Part shown: piece after piece, positions 50,967-59,530 of the stretch
Layout: every line of letters begins with the position of its first letter
How positions within the stretch are numbered: position 1 is the first letter of the stretch
NCBI GenBank assembly: GCA_963851295.1
Contig: CAWKOS010000001.1
Location: 186,001-250,000, forward strand
Direction: 5' to 3'
DNA: 64,000 nucleotides
Source: JAOPZW01 sp963851295
GTDB lineage: Bacteria; Actinomycetota; Thermoleophilia; Solirubrobacterales; Solirubrobacteraceae
Program-made: the position numbers and the translations under genes
Notes under the pieces: model-generated
What the model was told of the DNA's origin: nothing
The model's database searches: none
The model's input: only the letters and a program-made list of their open reading frames with translations

Positions 50967-52013
50967 CTACGCCGCGGCCGCCTCGGGGACGAGGATCCCG
51001 CGCCCGCGCACGCGCCCGTGGTCGAGGTCGTCCATGGCGTCGTTGATCGCGTCGAGCGGATAGGCGTTGGTGTGCAGGGTCACCTTGCCCTGCGCCTGCA
51101 GCGTCATCAGCTCGGCGAGGTCGTTGTAGGTGCCGACGAGGTTGCCGACGAAGCTGATCTCGCGCGAGATGATGTCGATGGTCGGGATGTCGACGTTCTC
51201 GCCGTAGCCGATGACGTAGTAGGACCCCGCGTCGCGGAGCATCGCCACGCCGTCGGCGGTCGCGCCCTTCTCACCCACGAAGTCGATGACCGCCTCGGCG
51301 CCCTTGCCGTCGGTCATCTCGAGCACGGTGTCGACGTAGCCCTCGCCGACCTGGACGGTCTGGTCGGCGCCGAGCTCGCGCGCCAGCGCCAGCGCGGGCT
51401 CGAGCGGGTCGACGACGATGATCTCGGCGGCGGTCAGCGCCTTGAGGCACTGGATGCCGATGTGCCCGAGGCCGCCCGCGCCGATGACCACGGCGCGCGT
51501 CCCCGGATCGAGCAGCGCGCTCGCCTTCTTGACCGCGTGGTAGGCGGTGAGCCCGGCGTCGGCGTGCGCGGCGACGTCCTGGGGCTCGATGCCGGGGTCG
51601 AGCTTGACCACCGCGCGCGCGTTGGTCTTCAGGAGCTCGGCGAAGCCGCCATCGGTGTCGATGCCCGGGAACGCCCCGGCCTCGCAGTGCATGTCGTCGC
51701 CCGCGCGGCACGCGCGGCACAAGCCGCAGGTGATGAGCGGGTGGACGATCACCGCGTCGCCCACCGCGACGTTGCTCACCGCCGAGCCGACCTCGTGGAC
51801 CCAGCCGGCGTTCTCGTGGCCGAGGGTGTAGGGCAGCGTCACGCCGCTCTTCTGCGCCCATTGGCCCTCGATGATGTGCAGGTCCGTGCGGCACAGCCCG
51901 GCGCCGCCGATGCGGACGACGACGTCGAGCGGGCCTGTGACCGCGGGCTCGTCGATCGAGTCGAGCTTCAGGCGCTCGTGGTAGCCGTGCAGCCGCGCTG
52001 CCTTCAACTCCAT
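50967..52013 (-). CDS. Zinc-dependent alcohol dehydrogenase (MDR family)
   Basis: Medium-chain dehydrogenase of 348 aa. Catalytic zinc ligands C41, H66 and E67 (GLCRTDLH; LGHENAG), structural zinc Cys C96, C99, C102 and C110 (CGLCRACRAGDDMHC), and NAD motif VVIGAGGLGHIGIQ are intact. It resembles NAD-dependent Adh and the alicyclic/hydroxyacyl-CoA dehydrogenases of aromatic pathways. It could supply the aldehydes used by the two ALDHs. Divergent from the acetoacetyl-CoA synthetase, 61 bp apart. Confidence 0.87.
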   Translation of the reverse strand: MELKAARLHGYHERLKLDSIDEPAVTGPLDVVVRIGGAGLCRTDLHIIEGQWAQKSGVTLPYTLGHENAGWVHEVGSAVSNVAVGDAVIVHPLITCGLCRACRAGDDMHCEAGAFPGIDTDGGFAELLKTNARAVVKLDPGIEPQDVAAHADAGLTAYHAVKKASALLDPGTRAVVIGAGGLGHIGIQCLKALTAAEIIVVDPLEPALALARELGADQTVQVGEGYVDTVLEMTDGKGAEAVIDFVGEKGATADGVAMLRDAGSYYVIGYGENVDIPTIDIISREISFVGNLVGTYNDLAELMTLQAQGKVTLHTNAYPLDAINDAMDDLDHGRVRGRGILVPEAAAA

Positions 52014-52074
52014 CGCCTCCTCGGCGTGTTCGGGTTCCTGCGACCAGGCTACCCACGTGCGAACATGCCGCCCC

Positions 52075-54036
52075 GTGATCGGCGACGTGCTGTGGACCCC
52101 GCCGGCCGACGTCCGCGAGACGACCGAGCTCGGCCGCTTCCTGACCTGGCTTGGCCGCGAGCGCGGCCGCGAGCTCGACGACTACGACGCCCTGTGGCGA
52201 TGGTCGGTCGAGGACCTCGAGGGCTTCTGGGGCGCGGTCTGGGACTTCTTCGGCGTCCGCGAGCACGCGCCGCGCGAGCGCGTGCTCGCCTCGGCCCAGA
52301 TGCCGAGCGCGCAGTGGTTCCCGGGCGCGCGGCTGAACTACGCCGAGCACCTCCTCGGCACCGACGAGGACGCCGACGCGGTCGCCGTCGTCGCGCGCTC
52401 GCAGACGCGCGAGCCGATCGAGCTCACCTTCGGCGAGCTGCGCGACCAGGTCGCGCGCGCCCGCGCCGGCCTGCAGCGCCTGGGCGTCGGCCGCGGCGAC
52501 GTGGTCGCCGCCTACCTGCCGAACATCCCGGAGACGCTCGTGGCCTTCGCCGCGACCGCGAGCCTCGGCGCGACCTGGGCCGCGTGCGCGCCCGAGTTCG
52601 GCGCGCGCAGCGTCCTCGGGCGCTTCGGGCAGATCGCGCCGAAGGTGCTGCTCGCCGTCGGCGGCTACACCTACCGCGACCGGCCGGTCGACCGCCGCGA
52701 GCAGGTCGCCGAGATCCGCGCCGGCCTGCCCAGCCTCGAGCACGTCGTCCACGTCCCCTACGGCGACAACGAGCTCCCTGACGCGACCTCCTGGGACGAC
52801 CTCCTCCCCCGGGGCGACGCGCCCGCGCTCGAGTTCGAGCCCGTCGCCTTCGACCACCCGATCTACGTCCTCTTCTCCTCGGGCACGACCGGCCTGCCCA
52901 AGGCGATCGTCCACGGCCACGGCGGCCAGCTCGTCGAGCACCTCAAGGGCGTCGGCCTCGGCTGGGACCTCAAGCCCGGCGGACGACTGCTGTGGTTCTC
53001 CACCACCGCGTGGATGATGTGGAACGCGCTGGTCTCGGCGCTGCTCGTGCGGTCCTCGATCGTCATGATCGACGGCGATCCCAACTGGCCCGACCCGTCC
53101 TTCCAGTGGCGGCTGGCCGAGGAGGTCAGGCCGAGCTTCATGGGCGTCAGCCCGACCTTCCTCATGGCGTGCCGCAAGGCGGGCATGCAGTTCGGCAGGG
53201 ACTTCGACCTCAGCAGCATCCGCGCGCTCGGCTTCGCCGGCTCGCCGCTGCCGAGCGAGGGCTACCACTACGTCTACGAGCAGCTCGGACCCGACGTGCT
53301 GTGCCTCAACGGCAGCGGCGGCACCGACATCTGCGGGGCCTTCGTGTCGGGCTCCTTCATGCAGCCGGTCTTCGACGGCGAGATCTCGGGCTGCTGCCTG
53401 GGCGCCGACGTGAAGGCCTACGACGCCGACGGCAACGAGGTCGTCGGCGAGCTGGGCGAGATGGTCGTCACCAAGCCGATGCCCTCGATGCCCGTGCGCT
53501 TCTGGAACGACGAGGGCGGCGAGCGCTACCGCTCCTCCTACTTCGGCCTCTACCCGGGCGTCTGGCGCCAGGGCGACTGGATCCTCTTCACCGAGCGCGG
53601 CAGCTGCGTCATCACCGGGCGCTCCGACGCGACCCTCAACCGCGGCGGCGTGCGGATGGGCACGAGCGAGCTCTACGCCGTCGTGGAGGACGTCGCCGAG
53701 GTCTCCGACAGCCTCATCGTGCACATCGAGGACGACGAGGGCGGCGCCGGCGAGCTGATCCTCTTCGTCGTCCTCGCCGAGGCGCCCGAGCTCGACGACG
53801 CCCTGCGCGCGCGGATCAAGGGCGCCCTGCGCAAGGAGCTCTCGCCCCGCCACGTGCCCGACCAGATCGTCGCCGTGCCGGCGATCCCGCGCACCTTCAC
53901 CGGCAAGAAGCTCGAGGCGCCGGTCAAGCGGATCCTGCTCGGCGCCCGCGCCGAGGAGGTCGCGAGCCTCGACGCGCTGCTCGTGCCCACGGCCATCGAG
54001 GCGTTCGTCGAGTACGCCGCGGTGAGCCGCTCGTAG
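52075..54036 (+). CDS. Acetoacetyl-CoA synthetase (intact copy)
   Basis: Acetoacetate-CoA ligase of 653 aa, start GTG at 52075 (VIGDVLWTPPADV; an in-frame GTG at 52057 is possible). Complete N-terminal ACAS-type region (LTWLGRERGRELDDYDALWRWSVEDLEGFW), P-loop LFSSGTTGLPKAIVHGHGG, GSGGTDICGAFVSG and the C-terminal catalytic Lys in TFTGKKLEAPVK. It makes acetoacetyl-CoA, an end-stage step in aromatic or ketone-body catabolism. It is a clear paralogue of the frameshifted gene at 3334-5311 and defines where that copy is broken. Confidence 0.9.
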   Translation: MIGDVLWTPPADVRETTELGRFLTWLGRERGRELDDYDALWRWSVEDLEGFWGAVWDFFGVREHAPRERVLASAQMPSAQWFPGARLNYAEHLLGTDEDADAVAVVARSQTREPIELTFGELRDQVARARAGLQRLGVGRGDVVAAYLPNIPETLVAFAATASLGATWAACAPEFGARSVLGRFGQIAPKVLLAVGGYTYRDRPVDRREQVAEIRAGLPSLEHVVHVPYGDNELPDATSWDDLLPRGDAPALEFEPVAFDHPIYVLFSSGTTGLPKAIVHGHGGQLVEHLKGVGLGWDLKPGGRLLWFSTTAWMMWNALVSALLVRSSIVMIDGDPNWPDPSFQWRLAEEVRPSFMGVSPTFLMACRKAGMQFGRDFDLSSIRALGFAGSPLPSEGYHYVYEQLGPDVLCLNGSGGTDICGAFVSGSFMQPVFDGEISGCCLGADVKAYDADGNEVVGELGEMVVTKPMPSMPVRFWNDEGGERYRSSYFGLYPGVWRQGDWILFTERGSCVITGRSDATLNRGGVRMGTSELYAVVEDVAEVSDSLIVHIEDDEGGAGELILFVVLAEAPELDDALRARIKGALRKELSPRHVPDQIVAVPAIPRTFTGKKLEAPVKRILLGARAEEVASLDALLVPTAIEAFVEYAAVSRS

Positions 54037-54087
54037 CGCGCCTGCCGCCGCTCGCAGACCGCGATCCCCCGCCGCTCGAAGGGCCCC

Positions 54088-55761
54088 GTGTGCCCGTCGC
54101 GAGGCTGGGTAGCGAGCCTACGAGTGCTCGCTCTCTCCCCCCCGCCGGCGACCCCCGTCGCGGCGCCGCTCCCGCGCGCGTCGTGCGTCCAGCCCGGGGC
54201 CAGTCCGATCGCCGTCTTCGACGTCAGGGTGCCGGGGCGCAAGCCCCTGCACGTCCACGCCGGCGCGCGCAACCGCGTGACGGGCGGGCGCGTCGTCGGG
54301 CGCCTGCCGGTGACCTTCGCCCCGGGGACGACGCACGCCGTGCTGCGCGTTCGCTTCACGGCCCGCCGCGCCGCCTGGCGGCTGGGTGCCCGCACCGCGC
54401 GCGTGAGCGCAGGCGCGAAGGCCTGTCCGCGCGCCGTTGCCTCGCCGCAGGGCGCGCCCGCGGGCGTCCCGGCGCCCAGGCCCCTCGCGCCGCTGCCGAC
54501 CCCGCCCGCCCCCGCGGCGGCGAGGCCCGCCGGCCCGTCGCCCGCGCCGGCGGCGCCGGCCCCCACGCCGTCGGCCGCCGCCCCCTCCACGCCGGCCGCG
54601 CCGTCCCCTTCCCCGGCCACGCCGGAGTCCGGCGGGCGCTCGATCTTCGCGCCGACCTCGCCCTGGAACGCCCGCATCCCCAGCAACGTCGCCTTCGCCG
54701 GCGACAACGTCGCCATCGCCTCCTCGGCGGAGCGCGCGGTGACCCAGGCGGTCAACCCGACCGTCGGCCAGGAGCTCGCGGCCTACGCCAAGCGCAGCGA
54801 CGGGTCCTCGAACACGTGGGTCAGCTATCGCGACTTCACCGCGCCGATCACCACGGTCCCCATGAGCACGCCGCTGCAGCCGGTGCGGCTGTGCCGCAGC
54901 TACCCGTCGGACTGCGTGCCCTCGTGGGGCGTCGGCCTGGACATGATGCTGCGCGGGGTCGGGCGCGACGGCACCTACCTCGGCGGCGGCGTGCCCGTCC
55001 CCGACGGCTTCAGGCCGCCCACCGACACCGACGCCGAGGCGATCTTCTACCAGCCCGACTACGTCGCCCCCGACGGCAAGCGCGGCCGCGTCTGGGAGCT
55101 GTGGGGCATGCGCCCCAACCCCGACTTCGACCCCGCGCGCCCGGTCTCGCCGACCAACGCCCGCTGGCGCGCGGCCTGGGGCGGCAAGCTCATCGGCACC
55201 GAGAGCCAGGGCCTCGGCTACTGGACGGACTGCTGGTGGAGCGGCTGCGGATACCAGGCCGACAGCTCGGTCGACAAGGACGTCTGGGGCCGCCCCGACA
55301 GCCAGGCGCGCGACCACTCCTGGGGCGCGAGCGCCACCTCGCTCTCGCTCCTGGGCACCGAGGTCTCGCTCGACGAGTGCCGGCGCGGCGTCATCGACCA
55401 CGCCGTCGGCGTCGAGGTGCCCGATGCGCACTCGGGGAGCTGGTGGCCGGCCCAGCGCGGCGACGGCGGCGCCGGCTCGAAGGTCATCACCGAGGGGATG
55501 CGCCTGACCTTCGCGCCGGACGCGACCAAGCCGCCGGGCATGACCGCGGTCGGCTCGGCGCTGTGGGACGCCGCGCGCCGCTACGGGCTGATCGTCGACG
55601 ACCGCACGCTCTCGAGCCTCAACATCCGCGTCGAGCCCGGCTGCCAGAAGACCGCGTGGTGGGCGGGGCTGCCGGCCTACGACCAGCTCAAGAGCTTCCC
55701 CTGGGCCGACCTGCGCGTGATCAAGCAGGGAAGCGCGAGCAATCCGAACCCGACCGGGTAG
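54088..55761 (+). CDS. Putative exported protein with Pro/Ala-rich linker, unknown function
   Basis: Frame of 557 aa. Residues ~1-125: small Arg/Val-rich domain without a clear signal peptide; the true start or leader may be missed. Residues ~128-190: low-complexity linker of Pro, Ala, Ser and Thr. Residues ~190-557: a Trp/Tyr/Cys-rich domain (IFAPTSPWNARIPSN at its start, repeated WxxxW patterns, CWWSGCGY, SGSWWPAQRGD) typical of extracellular proteins. I do not recognise the family; the linker and aromatic domain suggest a surface or wall-binding protein. It ends 10 bp before the methyltransferase gene. Confidence 0.6.
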   Translation: MCPSRGWVASLRVLALSPPPATPVAAPLPRASCVQPGASPIAVFDVRVPGRKPLHVHAGARNRVTGGRVVGRLPVTFAPGTTHAVLRVRFTARRAAWRLGARTARVSAGAKACPRAVASPQGAPAGVPAPRPLAPLPTPPAPAAARPAGPSPAPAAPAPTPSAAAPSTPAAPSPSPATPESGGRSIFAPTSPWNARIPSNVAFAGDNVAIASSAERAVTQAVNPTVGQELAAYAKRSDGSSNTWVSYRDFTAPITTVPMSTPLQPVRLCRSYPSDCVPSWGVGLDMMLRGVGRDGTYLGGGVPVPDGFRPPTDTDAEAIFYQPDYVAPDGKRGRVWELWGMRPNPDFDPARPVSPTNARWRAAWGGKLIGTESQGLGYWTDCWWSGCGYQADSSVDKDVWGRPDSQARDHSWGASATSLSLLGTEVSLDECRRGVIDHAVGVEVPDAHSGSWWPAQRGDGGAGSKVITEGMRLTFAPDATKPPGMTAVGSALWDAARRYGLIVDDRTLSSLNIRVEPGCQKTAWWAGLPAYDQLKSFPWADLRVIKQGSASNPNPTG

Positions 55762-55771
55762 GGGAGGTTCC

Positions 55772-56479
55772 ATGACGCTCCTGCATCGCGCCCTCGCCCG
55801 CCTCTCCCACGCCCGCCGCCGTCGCGGGCTGTCGCCGCTCGCGCGTCGCGTGCGCGGCGAGCGGCTGACCTACCTCTCCGAGGACAAGCTCGCCAACCTC
55901 GAGTGGTGCGCCCGCGAGGTGGCGCGGCGCGAGGTGCCCGGCGACGTCGTCGAGGCCGGTGTCGCCATGGGCGGCTCGGCCATCGTCCTGGCCGCCCAGC
56001 TGACCCCGCAGCGCGCCTTCGACGGCTACGACGTCTTCGGCATGATCCCGCCGCCCTCCGAGCACGACGCCGACGACGCCCACGAGCGTTGCGAGGTCAT
56101 CGCGGCCGGCGGGTCGACGGGCATCGACGGCGACCCCTACTACGGCTACGTCGACGACCTCTACGACCGCGTGGCCCAGAGCTTTCGCGCCCACGGCGTC
56201 GCGCTCGACGAGCGCGTGCGCCTGCACCGGGGGCTCTTCGAGGACACGCTCGCGCCGGAGGGGCCGCTGGCGCTCGTGCACATCGACTCCGACTGGTACG
56301 AGCCCGTGCGCCTGTGCCTGGAGCGCACCTACCCGCACCTCTCCCCCGGCGCCTTCGTCGTCCTCGACGACTACCACGACTACGAGGGCTGCCGGACGGC
56401 GACCGACGAGTTCCTACGCGCGCACCCCGACCTAGAGCGCGTCCGCGACCGCGGCAACCTCGTCCTGCGCCGCGGCTGA
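55772..56479 (+). CDS. TylF/macrocin O-methyltransferase-like protein
   Basis: SAM methyltransferase of 235 aa. GDVVEAGVAMGGSAIVLAAQL binds SAM as in TylF/MycF; LVHIDSDWYEPVRLCLERTYPHLSPGAFVVLDDYHDYEGC carries the Mg-binding Asp residues of this sugar O-methyltransferase family. Strong GGGGAGG ribosome site. Substrate may be a glycan or sugar-nucleotide; the neighbouring exported protein gives a weak cell-surface context. The last 48 bp overlap the convergent LLM gene. Confidence 0.8.
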   Translation: MTLLHRALARLSHARRRRGLSPLARRVRGERLTYLSEDKLANLEWCAREVARREVPGDVVEAGVAMGGSAIVLAAQLTPQRAFDGYDVFGMIPPPSEHDADDAHERCEVIAAGGSTGIDGDPYYGYVDDLYDRVAQSFRAHGVALDERVRLHRGLFEDTLAPEGPLALVHIDSDWYEPVRLCLERTYPHLSPGAFVVLDDYHDYEGCRTATDEFLRAHPDLERVRDRGNLVLRRG

Positions 56480-57502
56480 CGCCTCGCGGCGGGCGACCTC
56501 GGCGCGCACGACCGGCGCGACCTCGGTGCCGAAGAGCTCCATCGAGCGCAGCACGTCGCGGTGCTCGACGGCGCCGACGCTCATCTGCGCGATGTAGCGC
56601 TGGTGGCCGAAGAGCGCGTGCTCGAAGAGGATCTTCTCGGCGACCTCCTCGGGCGAGCCGGCGGCGACGGCGCCGCGCGGCGAGCGCAGCGCCTCGTACT
56701 CGGGCCGGCCCGACGGCGGCCAGCGGCGCTCGCGCCCGATGCGGTTCATCATCGCCAGGTAGGGCGCCGCGAAGGCCGCGTCGGCCTGCGCGGCGGTCTC
56801 GCCCACGAAGGCGTGCGTGTTGATGGCGACGCGCGCGACCGACGGGTCGTGGCCGGCGGCGGTGACGGCCTCGCGGTAGAGGTCGACGAGCGGCACGAAG
56901 CGCTCGGGCTGCCCGCCGATGATGGCGAGCACGAGCGGAAGGCCCAGCGCGCCGGCGCGCACGACCGACTGCGGCGAGCCGCCGACGGCGACCCACACGG
57001 GGAGCGGGTCCTGCACCGGGCGCGGCCAGACGCCGGCCTCGTGCAGGGGCGCGCGATGGCGCCCGGCCCACGTGACGTGGACGTCGTCGCGGATGCGCAG
57101 CAGCAGGTCGAGCTTCTCGGCGTAGAGCTCGTCGTAGTCCTCGAGGTCGTGGCCGAAGAGCGGGAAGGACTCGGTGAAGGAGCCGCGCCCGGCCATGATC
57201 TCGGCGCGCCCACCCGAGAGCAGGTCGACCTCGGCGAACTCCTGGAAGACCCGCACCGGGTCGTCCGAGCTCAGCACGGTGACGGCGCTCGACAGGCGGA
57301 TGCGCTCGGTGAGCACGGCGGCCGCGGCGAGCGGGATCGCCGGCGCCGAGACGAGGAAGTCCTCGCGGTGGTGCTCGCCGATGGCGAAGACGTCGAGGCC
57401 CAGCTCGTCGGCGAGCCTGACCTCCTCCATGAGGTTGGCCATCCGCTGCTGCGGGCTGATGCCCGAGCTCAGGTCGGCGAAGGTCGCGAGTCCGAGTTCC
57501 AT
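56432..57502 (-). CDS. LLM-class flavin-dependent oxidoreductase (luciferase-like)
   Basis: Bacterial-luciferase-family protein of 356 aa. ELGLATFADLSSG, LDVFAIGEHHREDFLVSAPAIPLAAAA, the STVFQEFA-like segment FQEFAEVDLLSGGRAEIMAGRGSF and GSPEEVAEKIL are diagnostic. These enzymes use FMNH2 or F420 to oxidise or cleave varied substrates; the cofactor cannot be fixed from sequence. ATG at 57502. Divergent from the amidohydrolase across 63 bp that contains TTGC-ACGC-GCAA. Confidence 0.85.
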   Translation of the reverse strand: MELGLATFADLSSGISPQQRMANLMEEVRLADELGLDVFAIGEHHREDFLVSAPAIPLAAAAVLTERIRLSSAVTVLSSDDPVRVFQEFAEVDLLSGGRAEIMAGRGSFTESFPLFGHDLEDYDELYAEKLDLLLRIRDDVHVTWAGRHRAPLHEAGVWPRPVQDPLPVWVAVGGSPQSVVRAGALGLPLVLAIIGGQPERFVPLVDLYREAVTAAGHDPSVARVAINTHAFVGETAAQADAAFAAPYLAMMNRIGRERRWPPSGRPEYEALRSPRGAVAAGSPEEVAEKILFEHALFGHQRYIAQMSVGAVEHRDVLRSMELFGTEVAPVVRAEVARREASAAAQDEVAAVADAL

Positions 57503-57565
57503 GCTCCGCAGGATAGCAAGGTCGTTGCACGCGCAATCAAATGCCGATGCGACATACTGGCGCCC

Positions 57566-58435
57566 GTGATCGACCTCGACGCGCTCGTGGCCATCGACGT
57601 GCACACGCACGTCCACGTCTCGATCCACGGAGGGAGCTTCCCGCCGGAGTCCCCCGAGGCCGCCGTGGGCAAGGTCTTCGGCTCCGACGCGCTCATGTCG
57701 GTGCCGAGCCTGGCGGCGTACTACCGCGAGCGCCAGATGGCGTGCGTGGCCTTCATGGTCGACTCCGTGCGCTGGGGCGCACCGGTCTCCAACGAGGAGA
57801 TCCTCGAGCTCGCCCAGGCCGAGCGCGACACGCTCATCCCCTTCGCCAGCGTCGACCCCAACCGCGGCGCCGAGGGCGTCGCCATGGCGCGCCGGCTCAT
57901 CGACGAGTTCGACGTGCGCGGCTTCAAGTTCCACCCCAGCCTGCAGCACTTCTTCCCCGACGACCGGATGGCCTACCCGCTCTACGAGGTCATCGCCGAG
58001 CACAACCTCCCGGCGGTCTTCCACACCGGCCAGACCGCCGTCGGCACCGGGCAGCGCGGCGGCGGCGGGATCCTCCTGAAGTACTCCAACCCGCTGCACC
58101 TCGACGAGGTCGCCGCCGACTTCCCGGACATGCCGATCGTCATGGCGCACCCGTCGGTGCCCTGGCAGGACGAGGCGCTCTCGATCGCCGTCCACAAGCC
58201 GCAGGTCTACATCGACCTCTCCGGCTGGTCGCCGAAGTACTTCCCGCCCCAGCTCGTGCGCTACGCCAACACCCTGCTGAAGGACAAGGTCCTCTTCGGC
58301 ACCGACTACCCGGCGCTGACCCCCGAGCGCTGGCTGCGCGACTTCGACACGCTCGAGATCAAGCCCGAGGTGCGACCGCTGATCCTCAAGGACAACGCGG
58401 CGCGGCTGCTGGGCCTTCAGTCGACGGTCTCGTAG
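57566..58435 (+). CDS. Amidohydrolase-2 family metal hydrolase/decarboxylase
   Basis: TIM-barrel enzyme of 289 aa, GTG at 57566. HxH metal motif VHTH (H13, H15), KFHPSLQHF, MAHPSVPW and the catalytic Asp in LFGTDYPAL fit the ACMSD/gamma-resorcylate decarboxylase subgroup. It may hydrolyse or decarboxylate a small aromatic or amide. Flanked by an LLM flavoenzyme, an ABM protein and an IclR regulator, suggesting a small catabolic cluster. The end overlaps the convergent ABM gene by 19 bp. Confidence 0.85.
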   Translation: MIDLDALVAIDVHTHVHVSIHGGSFPPESPEAAVGKVFGSDALMSVPSLAAYYRERQMACVAFMVDSVRWGAPVSNEEILELAQAERDTLIPFASVDPNRGAEGVAMARRLIDEFDVRGFKFHPSLQHFFPDDRMAYPLYEVIAEHNLPAVFHTGQTAVGTGQRGGGGILLKYSNPLHLDEVAADFPDMPIVMAHPSVPWQDEALSIAVHKPQVYIDLSGWSPKYFPPQLVRYANTLLKDKVLFGTDYPALTPERWLRDFDTLEIKPEVRPLILKDNAARLLGLQSTVS

Positions 58436-58710
58436 AAGGCGCGCTCGCGCGACTCGAGCAGCTGCGGGATCGCCTCCTGCTTGACGAGGCGGGTGAAGTG
58501 CTCGGAATCCATGTGGGCCTCGTAGCCGCCCTCGTCGACGTACTGCTCGTACAGGTAGAAGAGCCGCGGATCCTCAGGCGCGCGGTGCGGCTGGTAGAGG
58601 AGGCAGCCCGGCTCGGCGCGCGACGGGCCCATGAGCTCGCCGACGATCTCGGCCACACGCCCCTCGCAGCCCTCCTTGGCCCGCCACAGAGCCGACACCA
58701 CGTACGCCAT
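58417..58710 (-). CDS. Antibiotic biosynthesis monooxygenase (ABM) domain protein
   Basis: Ferredoxin-like protein of 97 aa: AYVVSALWRAKEGCEGRVAEIVGELMGPSRAEPGCLLYQPHRAPEDPRLFYLYEQYVDEGGYEAHMDSEHF is the ABM/YgiN pattern with the conserved His in HMDSEHF. Members are cofactor-free quinol or anthrone oxygenases. ATG at 58710, only 31 bp from the divergent IclR start; CGTATACG lies in between. Confidence 0.83.
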   Translation of the reverse strand: MAYVVSALWRAKEGCEGRVAEIVGELMGPSRAEPGCLLYQPHRAPEDPRLFYLYEQYVDEGGYEAHMDSEHFTRLVKQEAIPQLLESRERAFYETVD

Positions 58711-58741
58711 GCTCGGCAACGTATACGCTCGACGGGCAACG

Positions 58742-59530
58742 ATGGCGGCCGACGAGACCCAGGGGCGCGACGCGGACTTCGTTCGCTCGATCGAGCGTGG
58801 GCTCGCCGTGATCACCGCGCTCGGGCGCCCGGGCCCCGGGCTGACGCTCGCCGAGGTGGCGCGCGCCGTCGGGGTCACGCGCGCGAGCGCCCGCCGCACG
58901 CTGCTGACGCTCGAGCGCCTCGGGTACCTGCGCTTCGACGAGCGCCACTTCTCGCTCACCCCCAAGCTGCTGGCCATCGGCCACGGCTACCGCTCGGACC
59001 TCGCGCTGCCGGACATCGCGCGCCCGCACCTCCAGGACCTCATGGAGGCCACCGACGAGTTCTGCTCGGTCTCGGTCCTCGACGGCGACGAGACCCTGTG
59101 CGTGGCCCGTGTCGCGCCCTCGCGGATCATCAACGTCGCGATGCCCGTCGGGACGCGGCTGCCCGCCTACGCGACCTGCGTCGGCCGCGTCCTGCTCGCC
59201 GGCCTCGACGCCGACGAGCTCGAGGGCTACCTCGGGCGCGTCCGGCTGCAGGCGCTGACGCCGGCGACGCTCGCCAACGAGCCCGCGCTGCGGCGCGAGC
59301 TCGACCGCGTGCGCCATCAGCGCTACGCGCTCGTCGACCAGGAGCTCGAGCGCGGCCTGCGCTCGGCCGCGGCGCCGATCCGCGACACGACGGGCCGCGT
59401 CGTCGCCGCCGCCAACGTCGGCGCCCACGCCGGGCGCATCACGGTCGACAAGCTGCGCCGCTCGCTCGTCCCGCCGCTGCGGGTCACCGCCGAGGCGATC
59501 GAGCGCGACCTGGCCGTCGCCCGCCCGTGA
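58742..59530 (+). CDS. IclR-family transcriptional regulator (PcaR/PcaU-like)
   Basis: Regulator of 262 aa. Winged HTH FVRSIERGLAVITAL ... TLAEVARAVGVTRASARRTLLTLERLGYL (residues ~14-60) and an IclR effector domain (PAYATCVGRVLLAGL, YALVDQELERGLRSAAAPI). The opening RSIERGLAVI is typical of PcaR/PobR-type activators of aromatic degradation. It likely controls the divergent ABM/amidohydrolase genes and perhaps itself through the CGTATACG palindrome. The 3' end overlaps the convergent caspase gene by 47 bp. Confidence 0.87.
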   Translation: MAADETQGRDADFVRSIERGLAVITALGRPGPGLTLAEVARAVGVTRASARRTLLTLERLGYLRFDERHFSLTPKLLAIGHGYRSDLALPDIARPHLQDLMEATDEFCSVSVLDGDETLCVARVAPSRIINVAMPVGTRLPAYATCVGRVLLAGLDADELEGYLGRVRLQALTPATLANEPALRRELDRVRHQRYALVDQELERGLRSAAAPIRDTTGRVVAAANVGAHAGRITVDKLRRSLVPPLRVTAEAIERDLAVARP

